A DNA stretch of 64,000 bases. It comes from Lineus longissimus (lineage: Eukaryota; Nemertea; Pilidiophora; Heteronemertea; Lineidae). Under the pieces are notes generated by a model. That model was given only the letters and a program-made list of their open reading frames with translations, did not search any database and had not been told where the DNA came from. The position numbers and the translations under genes are program-made. Positions 32,539-44,619 of the stretch are shown here, piece after piece (position 1 is the stretch's first letter; each line of letters opens with the position of its first letter). Where the stretch lies: contig NC_088325.1 of the NCBI RefSeq assembly GCF_910592395.1, forward strand, positions 5,919,501-5,983,500, read 5' to 3'.

Positions 32539-33578
32539 CGTCGTCCGTTAGCAGGGCACGTTTCGTAACTGTTAGAGCTATTGAGTTGAAACTTGGTACA
32601 CATGTACCCTTATGTAATGACACCTTGGAGACTAAGTTTCGGTCCGATTCGTTTCATGGTTTGGCCACCAGGGGGCCAAACGTTAAAAGTGAAAATGTGC
32701 AATATCTCCCTTAATAGTAGTCGGGAAATTTTGAAAAAAATATGGTAGGTACTTCTAGCAAAGGTGCATCATATATCCTCCGGGTTTTTGATTTGACCTC
32801 CTTTTCAAGGTCACAGAGGTCAAATGGTGTAAATTGGCCGTTAGGATGTAACGATGGCACGTTTCTAAACTGCAATGACTATTGATACCAAATTTGGTAC
32901 ACATTTACCCCTTAGTCAGGTGATCTTAGGGACCAAAGTTTGGTCCAATATGATTCACCACTTGACCACCAGGGGGCAAAATCCAAAAACCTTAAAAATG
33001 TGATTATTCCTTAACTTCTTGCCCGATTGCCACCAATTTGATATCATGGGTACATCTAACCACCATACAGTATATGTCACACAGGTTTTCAATTTGACCT
33101 TCTTGTCAAGGTCACAGAGGTCAAATGACGTAAATTCGCCGTCAGGCCGTAACTATGGCACGTTTCTTAACTGCAATGACTATTGATCACAAATTAAGTA
33201 CACATGTACCCCTTGGTCAGGTGATCTCAGGTACCGAAGTTTGGTGCGATCTGATTTGCCGTTTGGCCTCCAGGGAGGGGGCCAAATCCTAAATTCATCA
33301 AAATGCCATTATTCCTAGTAATGACTTGCCCGATTGGCACCAATTTTATATCATAGGTACATCTAATTCTAACAACCATTCAATGTGTCATCCGGGTCTT
33401 CTTTGATTTGACCTACTTTTCAAGGTCACAGAGGTCGAATGTACTGTAAATTGGCCATTTTGGGGAAATTGTAATTGCTTGGACCTACATCAAACCTAAC
33501 ACTACATGACACAATACCATGCTCTTTATCCATCTTTCCTCCACATGAGGTGAGCACAATGGCCCTGGCCATTTCATT
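32447..33578 (+). repeat. Interspersed element of ~301-bp tandem units, copy C
   Basis: Starts with a strong hairpin (TAGCTCACCTCT, a TAGC loop, AGAGGTGAGCTTA), then a (GTC)n run (about 32492-32550) and about three diverged units with CCACCAGGGGGC landmarks. It ends ACAATGGCCCTGGCCATTT. Diverged from copies A and B. Confidence 0.75.
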
Positions 33579-35979
33579 ATCAAATGACTTGTATATACTA
33601 TAGTATGAGCACTGGTTAATTAGATTTAGTACATGCTAGGGAATTGAATATAAAGGAGTTTATTACAGTACGTACTAAAGTAAAGTAAATGTCAATGAAG
33701 TTTGTGAATGTTGGAAAATGTATCATTGAAGTTATAATAAAAACTAAATTTTAGGGCAAAAAGCCTAAAGTGGTACACTGGTCGTGTTCAGTGTGTTTTC
33801 TGGTGGAAAATACAATGTCGCAGTGCAGTTTAATATCCTGCAGGCATATTCGTTGAAATTTGGTATTTACAGTATTTGAATATGCGTATTCACGATGGCA
33901 TTGTTGAAGTTTATATTCTGGGCGTATTATTAACACATTTAAAAATTATCAGATTTGTGTTCAAGTTTCAAATTTGTGGACGAATAAGGAGACCTTTACT
34001 GCAGTGTGTAGAGTTGAAGTAACTATGGGTTCGAATTAGGCACCCTGTTATTTCACATATTCACCATCAAGTGATGCGACTTTTAATTGCACTGATAACT
34101 GGAAGTGTCAAAGCCAATGGACAAATTGGTTGTGGGATTTAGGAGGCCGGGAATGTAACACCCCAGCTCCCCACCATGCTAATCTCTAAATTATAAGTGA
34201 TGTGAATTTTGCTAGCATTGTGATGAGGTGGTTTTGGACATTGCTTGCAAATTTCATTAAGGCAACCAGCTCCATTGCATTTTTTAAGGGACAAGTTTGG
34301 CATGGTAGTTACCTGGCCAGGAGGATAATGTCCCTGCTTGCCACCATGCGGTGACACACGTAGTATCAAACTAATGCTGACCTCTGATAAAGATTTTCAC
34401 GAGTGTTGGGAGGCAGTTTTGGACATGGCTTGTGAATTTCAGGCAGGCCTAAGGTTACAGCCTGTTCTTGTACATTGTTTTATATTGGTTTTTCAATGAT
34501 CCTGTTTAGAGAAGTTGCGGTCGTGCTGGAAGCTGTTTTTGTATGAAAAACCAACATATCTTATGCCAAAGTTGGCCCTTTAAATGCCCTGTTTGTCACA
34601 ATTTAATTGTTTTGCAATGACCCTGTTTGGAAAGTCACAGTCCAACTAGGGTGTCAGTTTTATTATGAAAAATCAAATTATCTGACACCCTATATCATGC
34701 TTATCCGTTGATGTCTTGCAAAAGAGAACACTTGGCTTGTTTACTCTTCCAGAAACAGGAAGTGAACAGATTGAAAAATGTTTGATGTTCAAAAAAACAA
34801 TTTATTCAACCTTGTGAAGAATATTGATTGCACAACAATATACTACACCTTAGCATAATTATGTCCACCACATTTTGTCAAAATAGTCTCATACATTATT
34901 TTAACTTTAATTTTTAGGTCAATTTTATGTACATATGCTACATGTGACAAATAAAATGAATGAATTACTTTTGTAAGAATGTCATATTTTCAGAATATGT
35001 ATTATTTAAGATTCAGTATATTGTAAAACAAGTCTTTTTTGTTTCTTCCACTGTTCGTGGGTCTCTCGCAAAGCTGCCATGATTGTTGTACCTCGGGATG
35101 AACATCTTGTTAGCCCGTTAGACCTGCTTAGGCCAATTAAAATAAATAACTTGTTTTACATTGACCGTGCGCTTCAATTTTCTAATTTTATACTCAAAAG
35201 ATCATCGGAGCGCGCGCGTGCCATCTACCGTCTATTGATAGAACCTTGTAGTCGTTCAAAATCATCGTGTTTTACTCTGCACTGTGTTGTCAAGATGATC
35301 CGGCACTCTGTGTTGACACGAAAAGCGCTTTCAAAGAACAAAGTTTTTATCTTATTACCGCAAATCTGTGCTAGAGGAAAAATTAATGAAAAGGCCAGGG
35401 GCCATTGTGCTCGTCGCATAGATATTTGGTGGTTAGGAATTCAACCTGGTTAAGACACATGCTACATGTAGGGGAGTGGGGGCACAGTGAGACAAGGGAC
35501 ACAATGAGACACCTGCTATAACTACCACAACTAGAGAGAGGAGAGTGCTGCCATTTACAGTGTAAAGGGAAAACCACCTGACCTTTCCTCTTCAGTACTG
35601 CATTCGGACATGACATGCTTCTAAGTAAGTGCACCAAGTTTAGTCAATTATTTTCACCCAAAAGTAAAATTTTTGCCACACATGTCGACCAAAATCCAAA
35701 ATAAATAATAAGGCCTAGGCAGAGTTTTTCATATTGGCTAAAAGCCTGAAGGTAATCTCCACAAAGGCAGAACAAAGTTTTCCTAGTGTTGGCATGTATT
35801 TTTGTGCACGGCCATGTTGCATGTAAACATGTGGTTGGGGTACATTGAGACGGTTGGCTTTGGGGCACATTGATACACTGTCTCATTGTGCCACAGGCTG
35901 TCTCAATGTAACCCAATGTAAATTAATTATTAATTAGCATGTTTAAATTGTTTTGGAATGGCTAAATATCTCGAAAAAC

Positions 35980-36013
<34 letters not shown>

Positions 36014-36082
36014 GTAATTTGGCCTAGGAATTGAGCAATTACATTGATTGGTATATTTTTGTTTTGTAGCCTAATAATAAGT
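33579..36082. other. Intergenic stretch with old repeats
   Basis: Around 34300-34500 is a dispersed repeat (GGCCAGGAGGATAATG... TTTTGGACATGGCTTGTGAA) with a relative at 58345-58560 and probably 43950-44100. At 35984-36013 there is a (TTAG)n microsatellite. I see no gene in the rest. Confidence 0.55.
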
Positions 36083-36527
36083 ATGAGGAACTGTCCGAGA
36101 AAAACCACAAGAGGAACCTTCAAGGAGGACACAATGAGGGAAGCTGTTGCACTTGACGAGAATGGTTTGAGCCTGAGAAAAGCAGCTGATCAAATGAAAG
36201 TCTCATTTCAGACATTGGCTAGGTACGAAATGTAGCAGAAGGGCTAGGCTAGGCTATCGTGTGTGTGTGGGGTGGGGGGATATAATGTTTTGATAGCAAT
36301 GTTTTTGATGGATTAAAGCTGACTTTTTAAAGCAAAAGATTTGCTAAATAAGGCCTAGGTCAGGCTTTTAAAATATCAATCACTTGTTGCTGCTGCTATG
36401 TAGTGGAGGGAACCCAATGCCAAGGTTACCTATTTACCATTTAGGTATGTCAAGAAGAAAAAAGAACATCCTGAGGAAACGATCAGAATGAGGCCATATT
36501 ACGACTGCCAAAAGATCTTCAGCGAAG
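36083..36527 (+). CDS. psq-type HTH protein, pogo/Tigger-like transposase N-terminus (2 exons, partial)
   Basis: Exon 36083-36222 starts MRNCPRKTTRG and encodes a psq helix-turn-helix (AVALDENGLSLRKAADQMKV). Exon 36445-36527 continues in frame with YVKKKKEHPEETIR... CQKIF and ends at GTATAC. The layout (RKTxRG, psq helix, RYVKKK, then xQxIF before a CENP-B-like HTH) is typical of pogo-superfamily transposases and genes derived from them. No DDE catalytic domain was found; a 301-bp-unit fragment and other sequence follow at once. It may be a truncated element or a gene whose later exons were not recognised. Confidence 0.6.
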
Positions 36528-36714
36528 GTATACACCTTTCCAGAAATGGGGCGCTGAGTGTCCGAAATAGTGATGTCATAAGGGGAAACTAGGCCTTATG
36601 GTGGAGGGACAAAGGAGATAGTCATGGTTGACCAACACACTTGAATGCCTTTAATGACGGACAAGGGGGAAAAAATTAATTAAAAAAATTAATTAAATTA
36701 AAAAATATCAGAGA

Positions 36715-36952
36715 AAACAAGTCACTATTAAGCGAGATATTGCACTTTTTACCTGTTTTAGTTTTGGCCCCCTGGTGGCCAAGTCGAGAATCAAATCGGA
36801 TCGAAATTCGGAGGTTATATGATGAAGGGAGTTATGTGTACCACATTTCCAAAGTTCATAGCTTTAGCGGTTAAGAAACGTGCCACTGTTGTTTAAACGG
36901 GATACAGACGACGGACACTGCGCTGTTGTATAGACTCCCCTATGGTGAGCAA
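36715..36952 (-). repeat. Interspersed 301-bp-unit element, 5' fragment
   Basis: On the minus strand it begins GCTCACCATAGGGGAGTCTA with GTCCGTCG, then one partial unit up to CCACCAGGGGGCC and AAGTGACTTG-like sequence. Truncated relative of copies A-C. Confidence 0.7.
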
Positions 36953-39218
36953 AAAATATTACCTTACCGGTAGAACAAACGCATTTCCACTTCTTTCATT
37001 AGATATTCTGGGCTCATTCAATACGTGTACACGGTCTCTTGATTCAGGTTGATGATATCACGAGGATGAAGTGCCAGCACATCATGAAGCAAAATATCTC
37101 ACTTTTAGACCAGAAATTACGTCAGATTATCTACAGCATGCTTTCCCCAGCTGCTATCTATAACCGGTGTTCAGCTGTATTCTAGCACACGCTCGTTGGC
37201 AGGTCGATGTTGCGCGTATGTGTACGTTTAGAGAGATGCATGTATGCACTGCAAAAACCTTGTGACGTTTCGTATGAAAATACACTGGGCAATGCATGTG
37301 AAAATGAACAAACCTCGAGCAGGAACTTGCCGCTTACATCAATGCCAATCAGAAACAACGGGATACTGAATCTCACTTAATTCCTTCATTCAGGAAAAAT
37401 TGCCAACAAATTGTATTTTCTTCCATCCAATTGCCCGCTTTTAGAATATTTCTGCGCCTTCAATAATGACATCTGATCAGAATTTATTTCATTTCGTTTG
37501 ATGTACCCGACTAGTACCTGGCCAAAATTCCTCATACAGCATCGTCTCCGAGACAAGATCACCATTGATTTTTTGAGCGTTTTAGCAGTTGAATTGTCAA
37601 TGTTTGACCGCGTCGCATCAAATACTGCGTGGGGTTGTGAATCTGAAATTTAGATATGATATTCCGGACAGTCGGGCAAGTAAATAGTGAAAAGTACTGG
37701 TAGTTGACCACGGAATTTTTTTGATAATCGACAAATTGGGACAGCCGTTGATATTTCCACTCTTTTCAGCCAACTGGCAGAAAAATCTCAAACCCGTCCC
37801 CTATTGCCAAATTATCAAAATTCAAATTTAATTTTTTTATCAAATAATTTATTTATATCTGTAGACTTGCTACACCAAATATATTTTCAATACCTCTCCG
37901 AATATGCACTTGACAGTTAAAAACATACTCGCGTCTAATTGATAGGTCTGGAACCTCCAACCTATGAATATTCAATGTTGGTATTGTCTCCCCAGGTCAA
38001 AGATGCGTATGGATATACACTATACGCAATGCATGTGAATCTGGAACTACCACGAGTATACCGCGATTCATTCTCATCATTCAAGTTCAAAGCCAAAATG
38101 ATGGTACCTGCGGTCAACCCTTTAATGCTGGAGATGATACTGAACTAAAAGGTAACAGATAAATCAGTCAATTCGCCTAAAACATTACTTGAGACAATAA
38201 AATATCAAATTAAAAGTTTCTTTGGTCCATATCTGCCGTAATGTATACATGCGTCATCCCCAGCCCTTCATTGATTCAATTCTAAGTCATCACAACTACC
38301 ATCCTGAGATCAGGTTTTTTCCATACTCCTACCTTCTATACAAAATATCGAGAGGCGGCGTATATTCAAAACCACTAATTACGATAGGATGCACAACTAC
38401 ATGCACGATTGCCTTATAGCATTTGGGGGTTAATGTTGTCTTCTTTATATGCCCTGCACACAAACTTTTGTGTTCAAGGCTGAAGAAGTGAACATTAACC
38501 CCTGAATTTCTAAGGATGACGTTATATTACCTACTAGAAAAACATTTCAAAAATCAGAATGGACGGATTCAGTGTGGGACAATTGTCAACCCCTACCGTT
38601 TTAAGCAGTCCTGTATTTGGCGTTTCAACCTATTGTACAAGAGTGTGTCAAGTAATGGTCGTACCTCACTTGGCTATACGACAGATGGCACCTGTTACTA
38701 ATTAGGGTGGCCAAAAAACCTGGCGGCCGCACTTCCACCATCCTGCGACCCAATATACTAGTACTACAAGTAGGTTGTGAATCTTTCGATGGATGAACAA
38801 AGAACCATGAAATTTCCTTTCGGTCTACATTGTAATAGTTTTTGCTCCAGTGTCAATTTCGCTTGGAGTAATCTTCAACAGCAGTTCCAAGTCAGTTATT
38901 TGGACTCCCGACTTCGCATAACAAAATAAGCTCTGGAGCATATAGGCCTAAGACTGGACCGAATCACAATGTCTTAGTCTCACTATTCATCTTAAAATAT
39001 TCTCCATCCACTTGTACAAGTGCTTTCAGTCTGATGGTGTTGAAAATACGCCTCCTTGTTTTTTTTGCGCCACGCTGTACGTAACTTCCGTATTGCTTTG
39101 TTGAGCCAACATTTTCTACGGCGTTCCAACATGTCCAACCTTTGGGTGCCAATTAATGGTCGTGCTTCACCAGTACGACAGATTTGGCACCCGATACTAA
39201 TTTGGGTGTGCCGAAAGT
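36953..39218. other. Stretch between psq-HTH exons and the NACHT gene
   Basis: Mostly without recognisable features. It contains the exon-like segment at 37996-38151. No repeat of the families above was noticed. Confidence 0.45.
37996..38151 (+). CDS. Possible isolated exon, product unknown
   Basis: Acceptor TTGTCTCCCCAG and donor GTAACA bound 156 bases, phase 1 to 1, open for 51 codons. It reads QRCVWIYTIRNACESGTTTS then ends FNAGDDTELKG. It has four cysteines or near-cysteine positions, which might suit an extracellular module, but I recognise no family. The other two frames also stay partly open, so this may be chance. Confidence 0.3.
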
Positions 39219-42200
39219 TTAAATCTTCCCAAGCCAATGATAAAGATTCGAAAAGACCGACTCGTCTTTGTTGGATGTTGATATGGCAGATTTCTCTTGT
39301 CTCAGCTCCAGTAGAAACTCCTTCACGGCTCGAAACTTCGGATTTGATACTTCAGTTTCCACCTGGAGAACAAAATGACCGTATTACCCCGAATGACACC
39401 GCAATCTGCGCGAGAGAGCTAACAAATATTACCTCGTCAGATCGTGCACAATTCCACTTACTCTCTGATAAAATCATTCGAGGCTCATTCTGCCAGTTGT
39501 CAGCATGTGGTCTGTTGATTCAGCTAAATAATGTCATCTTGGCATCATCAGCACGGCAGGGAGCAGGTCTCTCGGTAGATAACGTACTACCGCAGGCTTC
39601 CCCAAGCTATCAATGTAATCAGGATGAACCAAACGCCGCGGACATCGGACACGAAATCATATATTGCTGAAATATTTTGTAGCGAAAATTTGCCGTAATG
39701 CAGGTTTCGCCACTCCTTTCATTAAGACAGGAATTTGGGTCTTACGCGCATATAAACGTAACGGGCGATGAATGCCCTCTATTATCAAGGCCTCCATGCC
39801 TTGCCGTAACATGCATAATGATTGGCGTCGTATTGGCCCTTTTGCTGGAATTTCATCAATTGTCGTATCAGGTTTGAATCATTTCCACCTGACCATCAAT
39901 GATAGAGAACTTATTTTAGGACTACTACATGTACGTGGTTCCACAGTTTCCTGACGTCATAATAACAATCAAAGCATGCCTAGAAACCATATATCGTGTA
40001 TTACGTTTGGTACCATGTGCTGTGTTTGACGCCCTCCTTTCTCAAAGGGAGCGCTTACCTGCATGTCTTCTCAAAGGGAGAATTTATTGCCTTACTTATC
40101 ACTTACGTCTTCTAGTTGTCGTTGCCTTGTTTTGATTTGGTTGTACAAAAAGAATGCTGCTAGGTAATCTCGCCACATCTCGTTGACGAGGTGATAGTAC
40201 GAGACTGTAGCACCTTCAACGAGGCGTGTCTTCTTGGCAAGGAGACCCATTTTCACAACCTATGAAAATAAAAAGCAGGTGTTTACCGCTGGTTACTGAC
40301 TAAAACAGTAGTCTTCACTGGCCTCCCGTCCAATCATATGCATTCACGAGAGGGCTTGGTTTGATGGGAACCAAAATACCTTTTCGGTCTCACCTTCCGC
40401 GAATTGTGATGCTCTTCGAAAAATACGGGGTGCCCAGTTGTGTTGGCAAAAAAATCATTGATAGTATTCTACATGTGTAGAGGGTTTTCAAAAGCTCAAA
40501 AACCTTTATTTCTGAGAGTGTTGCCCACGTCTTCTCCTAATACCGAGCTCCTCTTGGAATATCAAAGAAGACGGGTGGATGGGTTTAACCTGAATCTCAT
40601 GATGGATTGGGGCAGTCATACCTGGCTAAACTGGTCCGGGTGAGGGAAGTCGTTTCTTAGTTCTTCCTCCGGGAATTCGCCGTCGTCTCCTTTCGAGACT
40701 GTCTGGTACGCTTTCCGGCATAGAGCCTCAAGCACCTCTTGACATAACTGGGAAGGAATGGAAAAAGCAGTATTGATGGTTGATCTCACTTTGTTAGATA
40801 TATGGGATTGAATTTGATTATCGATGTTTATCTACGACAAAGTCGAACATAGCTGATTAAGGATGATTTCATCAATTATTCGTATTATTCGTTATTTAAA
40901 AAATCCTTTTGTTGAAGCACCTCTCGTTTGTGCCAAACTCGCATCGCATCACTCCTAGCTTTCAGAACATACCGTCTGATTTTCAAAACATTGTGCTTGT
41001 GAGTGATTGCTTCTTTCGGTTACATGGTTGGTTCTCATTCACGTAGTATAATCTTTCATTTCTCCCTTACCCTCACATTCCACCGGCCGGGACTCTTACC
41101 TGTGGTATATCTCTCCCCATCTTCATATTCGACACGTCACAATATTTCCTAATCGTCAACTTGCACAAAACTGTAAACAAATCCGTGACGGTTGACGGGA
41201 AATATTTCCCTCCGGCCTGGTCATCAGCCTGTGCGTCCTCCCAGAGGGTGCAGATCAACAAAACGTTCATGGGAATTGAAAGCAGCTGTCGAGATCTCGC
41301 GTTGACGAGATTTGTGCGCGTGAGCAGTTCTCTTGCACTTTCCTCGTCACCTAAAAAATAACTCATTATGACTCTGCGAATATCTGTTTCCTTGTATTCG
41401 TTTATGATGACGTATTTGTCGCAGTGTTCTTGTAACTCAGGTCGGATATTGGTGCGACATGTCAACATCACGTGACAGTCGCGCAGACGACTTCCGGTGA
41501 AAACCTTTAAAACGTCTTCGTCTGCTGTCGTGTCCTCGCCCAACTGATCGTACGCGTCAATAATAAACAAGCATTGCTTTTGATTCTTTTGAATACAGGT
41601 CCAAACCTGACTTGGAGTGTATTCAAAATCCTCCGGAAGTAGCCCTCCGCCCAAGATGGCGTCTTGGATATTTCTGCCGCAAATTGTCTTGGTCTCGAGC
41701 AGAAACACCATTTTGAATTGCTCCATATATTGACTTCTTTTCCCCCAGTCGTACGCAAGCTTGCAGCATATTTCCGACTTGCCGAACCCCGGGTCGGCCT
41801 CCAACAGAACTCTCGTTGGTGCCTTTCCTCGGGAGAACCTAGAAAAATTTGAACAAAAAGTCCTGTAACACTCGGTTATGAAAAAGCGGATCCATTCTGA
41901 GTCTCGAATCGGATGTCCAGTCCAAGGACCAGCGAACGACACAATAATGTTCCTGCCCTCATTAAAAATATACTACAACGTACCCCTGTCGCTTAGATAA
42001 GCCATGACATGGGCCAATTCCAGAAAGGGGCTTAGTTTTCTTAATTCGTGACGACATTTTCGTGACAGAGTAAAAGTGCCCTTATCGTGATAAGTAAGGT
42101 GCTTTAATACAAAAATGTCCGCAAAAATCGTTGCTCCGAAACCAGATACATTGACATTAGTAACCAGGAAACCATTTCAAATGCTCCTAACTGTTGGGGA

Positions 42201-44585
42201 TTATTCAGTTCTTCAGATCTCCAAGATGGCAGAGACGATATTCATCGATCTGATTGGAGAATAGATAGATGGACCCTGGTACAACTTACTTCGAAGGAGC
42301 AAAGATATCCTCAAGTTCTATTGGGTACGCTTTCTTCTTGTGGATCATGGCGAAATTTCGGAAGATATCTTCCGTGACGATTTTGATGTCAGGTCGCCAC
42401 GATAGGGGGCATATCCATTCCAACTTCCTCGCATACCAGTCAGCCAGGGCAGTTGATATTGCTGCACTGACATCATCTAAAAGAGAGGACGATGCTGTAT
42501 TCGTTTTTGGGCGACTGACAGGCTAGCTGCAGGACCAAAATAGCACTACAGGCAGGATATTTGGTCTCCAGTGCCGTAATTTCCCGGGGAATGCAGTAAT
42601 TCTCTGTCTCCCTGCTGGTGGCTGGCAAATAGTCTGCCTCTCCCCTAGGTGAAGGAGAGTCTTGAAAATAGACTGTCTCTGACCATGTCAATAAGGGAGA
42701 GTCTTGATTCTGAGTGCGCTGTGATGTAATGGACGACAAACCCAATTAACGACGAACGTTTTCTCAGTTCACCCTGGCATTTTCTTAAATACTCATTCCC
42801 AAATCCCCTGCTCATCCAAATTCCTCGAAGAAGCACTATTTACCTTGGTTAACTTTGGGCGACGCGGTGCCGACTCTCTCTGCTGTACCTGCAGCCAACC
42901 GGGTTACTGAAGAAAACGTTAGTTCATTTAAGAAAACCGTAAGACGGTGCCATGGTTATTTGCACTATCATCAAATACTGCATTTCACGAACAGAGACGG
43001 CACTCTGATCTTTGGTGATTTCGGACAGAAAAACGTTCTTGAAAGAAAGCGTTATATTTTATCTCAACTTCAAAGTACAAAATATCTAAACAAATTACTC
43101 TGTTAGAATCGGGGAAAGCATGGTAATTTAGAACTAGACATTTAAAGCGAAATACTGACAACTTTCGATATTTTTTCTCCATATTTTGCGTGTAGTGCCA
43201 TTTTTGGGGAAATGGCCGGAGTGTAGTAGTGGGATCAAAAAATGGCACACACAAGTTATTGATTTTAGCTACATGTGGCTTAAGTTTGGTGTTTTTTCAA
43301 CTGATAACATTGCATGGAGTCATTCAAAATCAGAAGCATCATCTGTTTTAGTCATTTAAAGCCTTCAGTTGCTGGAAAAATAGAAGGCATGAGCAGTCCA
43401 TCTCACATTAATGCAAGCGATTTCTCAGTAAGATCAGAAACTGGTGTGACATTTTTGAGTGTTTTCGATTCTGATTCGGCGTTTCCCTTCATTGTTTGAG
43501 AACGCTGAATTGTTTGATACGTTTTTCCGAATTTTACTCTATTGAAAAGTCAAATTCCCTCCACCTCCCTATATTGTGTGGACGCGCTACAATTCGGGAA
43601 CATTAAAACGTCACACTATCTCTGAAATGCACATTTCTTCGCTAAAGGTATATGCTATCCCATAATTTTTGCCTCCGTTTAATGCATGTAAGTTTGTATT
43701 AGATGTTGTGATCAAACTTTCAACAGTGATGTTAAATCGGTGTTGTTATAGTGATGCCAGTAACAACATTTATAGTTTGATATAATTTTATACTGTGTGT
43801 GTTGGGATCAGGAGGGGTGGGGGTGGGGGTGGGGGGGGGGGGCTCGGGTTTTTTTATTAGCTACGGCGTGAGATTTGGGTGGCCAGAAAAAAATGATATG
43901 CCTACTCGGCACAGTGCGTCGCCACCTGTTGCATAATACAAGAGCATAGACCTCTAAATATGTTTTGCTGCTGCTGCGAGGGAGTTTAGGATGTGGCTTG
44001 CGAATTCTCAGCTCGGCTGGTGGTAAGACTTAGACGTAACGAAGTGTTCGTTGCAGTTTGATGATTTTTTTGGATGAAGTCCCAGTCCTGCTCTAAGCCA
44101 TTTTGTGTATAAAAAGCAACATTATCCTGCCCAAAGTGTCACTTCAAGATGTTGTTAACAAACTCTGCACAGTGTTCAATAAATGTTTATGTTACATTAA
44201 TGTCACCAACAATAGTGTAATAACGTTTTAGGAGCCGAGCACGCTTCATAAACAGTGAAACCTCTCTTAGCCGACACCCCTTATTAGGACTCGCCCTATA
44301 ATAAGTACTCTGGTTTTGGTCCCAAACCTGTCATTGTCATTCAATATTACCTCTTTAATCAGGATACCTCTATCAGGACACTGGTTTTGGTCCCAAACTT
44401 GTCACTTTCACTTTAATTGCTCTCTGTAATCAGGAACCCCCTCTAGTAAACACAGCATAATGTATGTCAGTCCCAAGGGTGTCTTTAATAGAGATGTTCT
44501 ACTGGATATATATTTTTAACTTACCAATCGATTCTCTCCGCACTTTGTCAGTCGTTGACTGCGGTGTTGCTTTTATGTCTGCCAT
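39219..44585 (-). CDS. Compact NACHT ATPase (NLR-like) without LRRs, 6 exons
   Basis: Minus-strand exons: 44525-44585, 42290-42476, 41100-41952, 40622-40747, 40107-40259 and 39219-39362. They join in frame to 507 residues with a TAA stop. An N-terminal linker (MADIKATPQ..., then ELEDIF at about 77) precedes the NACHT domain. Walker A is DPGFGKS (136-142), Walker B is LFIIDAYDQL (211-220), and the sensor-1-like strand is VMLTCRTN. Exons 4 and 5 give the winged-helix and HD2 parts (GLLAKKTRL and YYHLVNEMWRDYLAAFFL, matching the family's FLHLTFQEFLAA pattern). The last exon adds 47 residues and ends WLGKI. NACHT proteins are oligomerising NTPases of innate immunity. Here there is no LRR sensor and no DEATH or CARD domain. 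An extra exon between 1 and 2, or an alternative 3' end, cannot be excluded. Confidence 0.86.
41100..41952 (-). CDS. NACHT core exon
   Basis: Large exon from acceptor GAGGGCAG to donor GTAAGA, 853 bases, entering in phase 2 and leaving in phase 0. It carries Walker A and B and the helical domain. The reading frame starts upstream of the first ATG in it, completing the AAG split from the preceding exon. Confidence 0.9.
42290..42476 (-). CDS. NACHT gene exon 2, pre-NACHT linker
   Basis: Acceptor CTCTCTTTTAG and donor GTAAGT. Encodes DDVSAAISTALADWYARKL ... EDIFAPSK. The conserved end (ELEDIF) is typical of the linker just before animal NACHT domains. Confidence 0.85.
42477..44524. other. First intron of the NACHT gene
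   Basis: Two kilobases with a poly-G tract near 43815-43840, a diverged dispersed repeat near 43950-44100 and the third Tigger-like MITE. Several open frames here lack matching splice phases. Confidence 0.5.
44252..44504 (+). repeat. Tigger/pogo-like MITE, copy 3
   Basis: Ends CAGTGAAACCTCTCTTAG and GAGATGTTCTACTG. The interior TGGTTTTGGTCCCAAAC occurs twice, so this copy has an internal duplication. It lies inside the NACHT gene's first intron. Confidence 0.7.
44525..44585 (-). CDS. NACHT gene exon 1 with start codon
   Basis: ATG followed by ADIKATPQSTTDKVRRESI, then donor GTAAGT. Its one-base overhang fits exon 2 (together GAT). Upstream on the minus strand is a plausible acceptor for a 5' untranslated exon (TTCGTTTAG). 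This exon is the least certain of the gene because it is short. Confidence 0.6.
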
Positions 44586-44619
44586 CTCGTCAGCTCACCT
44601 TCTTCTTCCAAAACACCAG

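Noticed and set aside
35984-36013. (TTAG)n tract
   Set aside because: Simple tetranucleotide microsatellite with no further structure.
39056-39670. Open frame of 204 codons on the + strand
   Set aside because: It shows no domain and overlaps the well-supported last NACHT exon on the opposite strand (39219-39362).
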